In this document: in pieces, positions 6,472 to 7,009 of the stretch
How the letters are laid out: each line of letters starts with the position of its first letter
Position numbering within the stretch: position 1 is the stretch's first letter
The notes under the pieces: generated by a model
Database searches by the model: none
Told to the model about the DNA's origin: nothing
What the model saw: the letters and a program-made list of their open reading frames with translations, nothing else
Program-made: the position numbers and the translations under genes
NCBI GenBank assembly: GCA_947303825.1
Contig: CAMYZK010000129.1
Location: 1 to 7,009 of the forward strand
Reading direction: 5' to 3'
Source: an uncultured Prevotella sp.
GTDB lineage: Bacteria; Bacteroidota; Bacteroidia; Bacteroidales; Bacteroidaceae
Length of the DNA stretch: 7,009 bases

Positions 6472-6549
6472 CTGCGGAAAATTGCCAAATATTGCTAAAA
6501 GCAAATAAAATTAACCTAACTAACATATTTTTATCAAACACAAAATGCT

Positions 6550-7009
6550 ATGTTGAATTTCAAAACACTTCAAAAGCCGCTATTGTTGCTGGCCCTGCTC
6601 TGTTTGCTTCCATTGGGAGCACTGGCTCAGAGCGTTGTGAAGGGTACGGTAGTTGACGAAGCTGGTGAACCTATTATCGGTGCATCGGTAAAAGTAGTTG
6701 GAGCAAGAAGTGGTGGTATCACCAACGAGAACGGACAGTTCAGTATCACCGCATCTTCTAACGCCCAGCTTGAGATTTCTTATGTGGGTTATGTCACCCA
6801 AAAAGTTACACTCTCTGGACGTAACAACATCAACATTACACTGGCCGAAGACACCAATACGCTGAACGACGTGGTGGTCATCGGTTATGGTGTTCAGAAG
6901 AAGAGTGACCTGACTGGTGCTGTTGCATCAGTGAAGTCTGAAGATCTGATGAACCGCTCTGTCACAGATGCTGCTGCTGCTATTCAGGGTAAGGCTGCCG
7001 GTGTTCAGA
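6550..7009 (+). CDS. SusC/RagA-family TonB-dependent outer-membrane receptor, N-terminal part (runs off right edge)
   Basis: The frame opens at ATG 6550 and stays open to the edge: 153 codons, 3' end missing. Residues 1-26 are a signal peptide (MLNFKTLQKP, leucine-rich core, cleavage after ALA). Residues about 29-100 are the carboxypeptidase-regulatory-like domain, with the hallmarks VKGTVVDEAGEPIIGASV (30-47), GGITNENGQFSI (55-66) and ISYVGYVTQ (76-84). Residues 107-114, DVVVIGYG, are the classical SusC TonB-box segment, followed by VQKKSDLTGAVASV and the start of the plug (AIQGKAAGVQ, 144-153). These proteins import glycans or other ligands across the outer membrane with a SusD partner, which would be expected just downstream of the window. 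The ATG at 6545 is excluded because it meets a stop after three codons. The receptor differs clearly from the one at the left edge, which lacks the DVVVIGYG segment, so the two are not recent duplicates. The substrate cannot be read from this fragment. Confidence 0.96.
   Translation, partial: MLNFKTLQKPLLLLALLCLLPLGALAQSVVKGTVVDEAGEPIIGASVKVVGARSGGITNENGQFSITASSNAQLEISYVGYVTQKVTLSGRNNINITLAEDTNTLNDVVVIGYGVQKKSDLTGAVASVKSEDLMNRSVTDAAAAIQGKAAGVQ

Larger units (their letters stand above)
6329..6549 (+). other. AT-rich spacer and leader between regulator and second SusC gene
   Basis: This 221-base stretch is much more AT-rich than the flanking genes. It contains operator-like TGTAA boxes (6407-6432), a -7 promoter element (6464-6471) and tandem ATTGCYAAA repeats in the predicted leader (6481-6500). 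I see no strong intrinsic terminator after the regulator stop, so readthrough from the regulator into the SusC gene is possible. Confidence 0.6.

Noticed and set aside
5933..6541. 202-codon minus-strand open frame
   Set aside because: It is mostly antisense to the AraC-domain coding sequence, begins in the AT-rich spacer, shows no domain and has no promoter match.

Overview
The window looks like chromosomal DNA from a gut- or oral-type Bacteroidales bacterium, probably Prevotella/Segatella-like. The signs are two SusC/RagA TonB-dependent transporter genes, a lipoprotein built from fasciclin (FAS1) repeats, a transmembrane TPR-plus-AraC regulator, and Bacteroidetes-type promoter elements (-7 TAnnTTTG) ahead of three genes. 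The species cannot be fixed from the sequence alone.

Layout. The left half is transcribed leftward. A promoter near 3830 drives an 872-residue lipoprotein with about four FAS1-like domains (3788 to 1170). After 40 bases comes the first 376 codons of a SusC-family receptor (1129 to 1), which runs off the left edge. From about 3838 to 4607 there is a long region without a recognisable gene. It holds a pair of 12-base direct repeats, two oppositely oriented clusters of degenerate GTNCTACT repeats, and several perfect small hairpins. The right half is transcribed rightward. A promoter at 4608-4639 drives a 555-residue membrane-spanning regulator (4661-6328). It is followed by a 221-base AT-rich spacer with a promoter and operator-like boxes, then the first 153 codons of a second SusC-family receptor (6550 onward), which runs off the right edge.

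How the parts may work together. This resembles a nutrient-uptake locus: outer-membrane SusC-type transporters (their SusD partners presumably lie outside the window), a probable surface lipoprotein, and a one-component regulator with a predicted periplasmic TPR sensor and a cytoplasmic AraC-type DNA-binding domain. The regulator lies just upstream of the second SusC gene and diverges from the fasciclin/SusC operon, so it could control either or both. Its own promoter has both -33 and -7 elements. The two structural promoters show only a -7 element plus upstream repeats, which would fit activator-dependent expression; this is an inference. The substrate is unknown.
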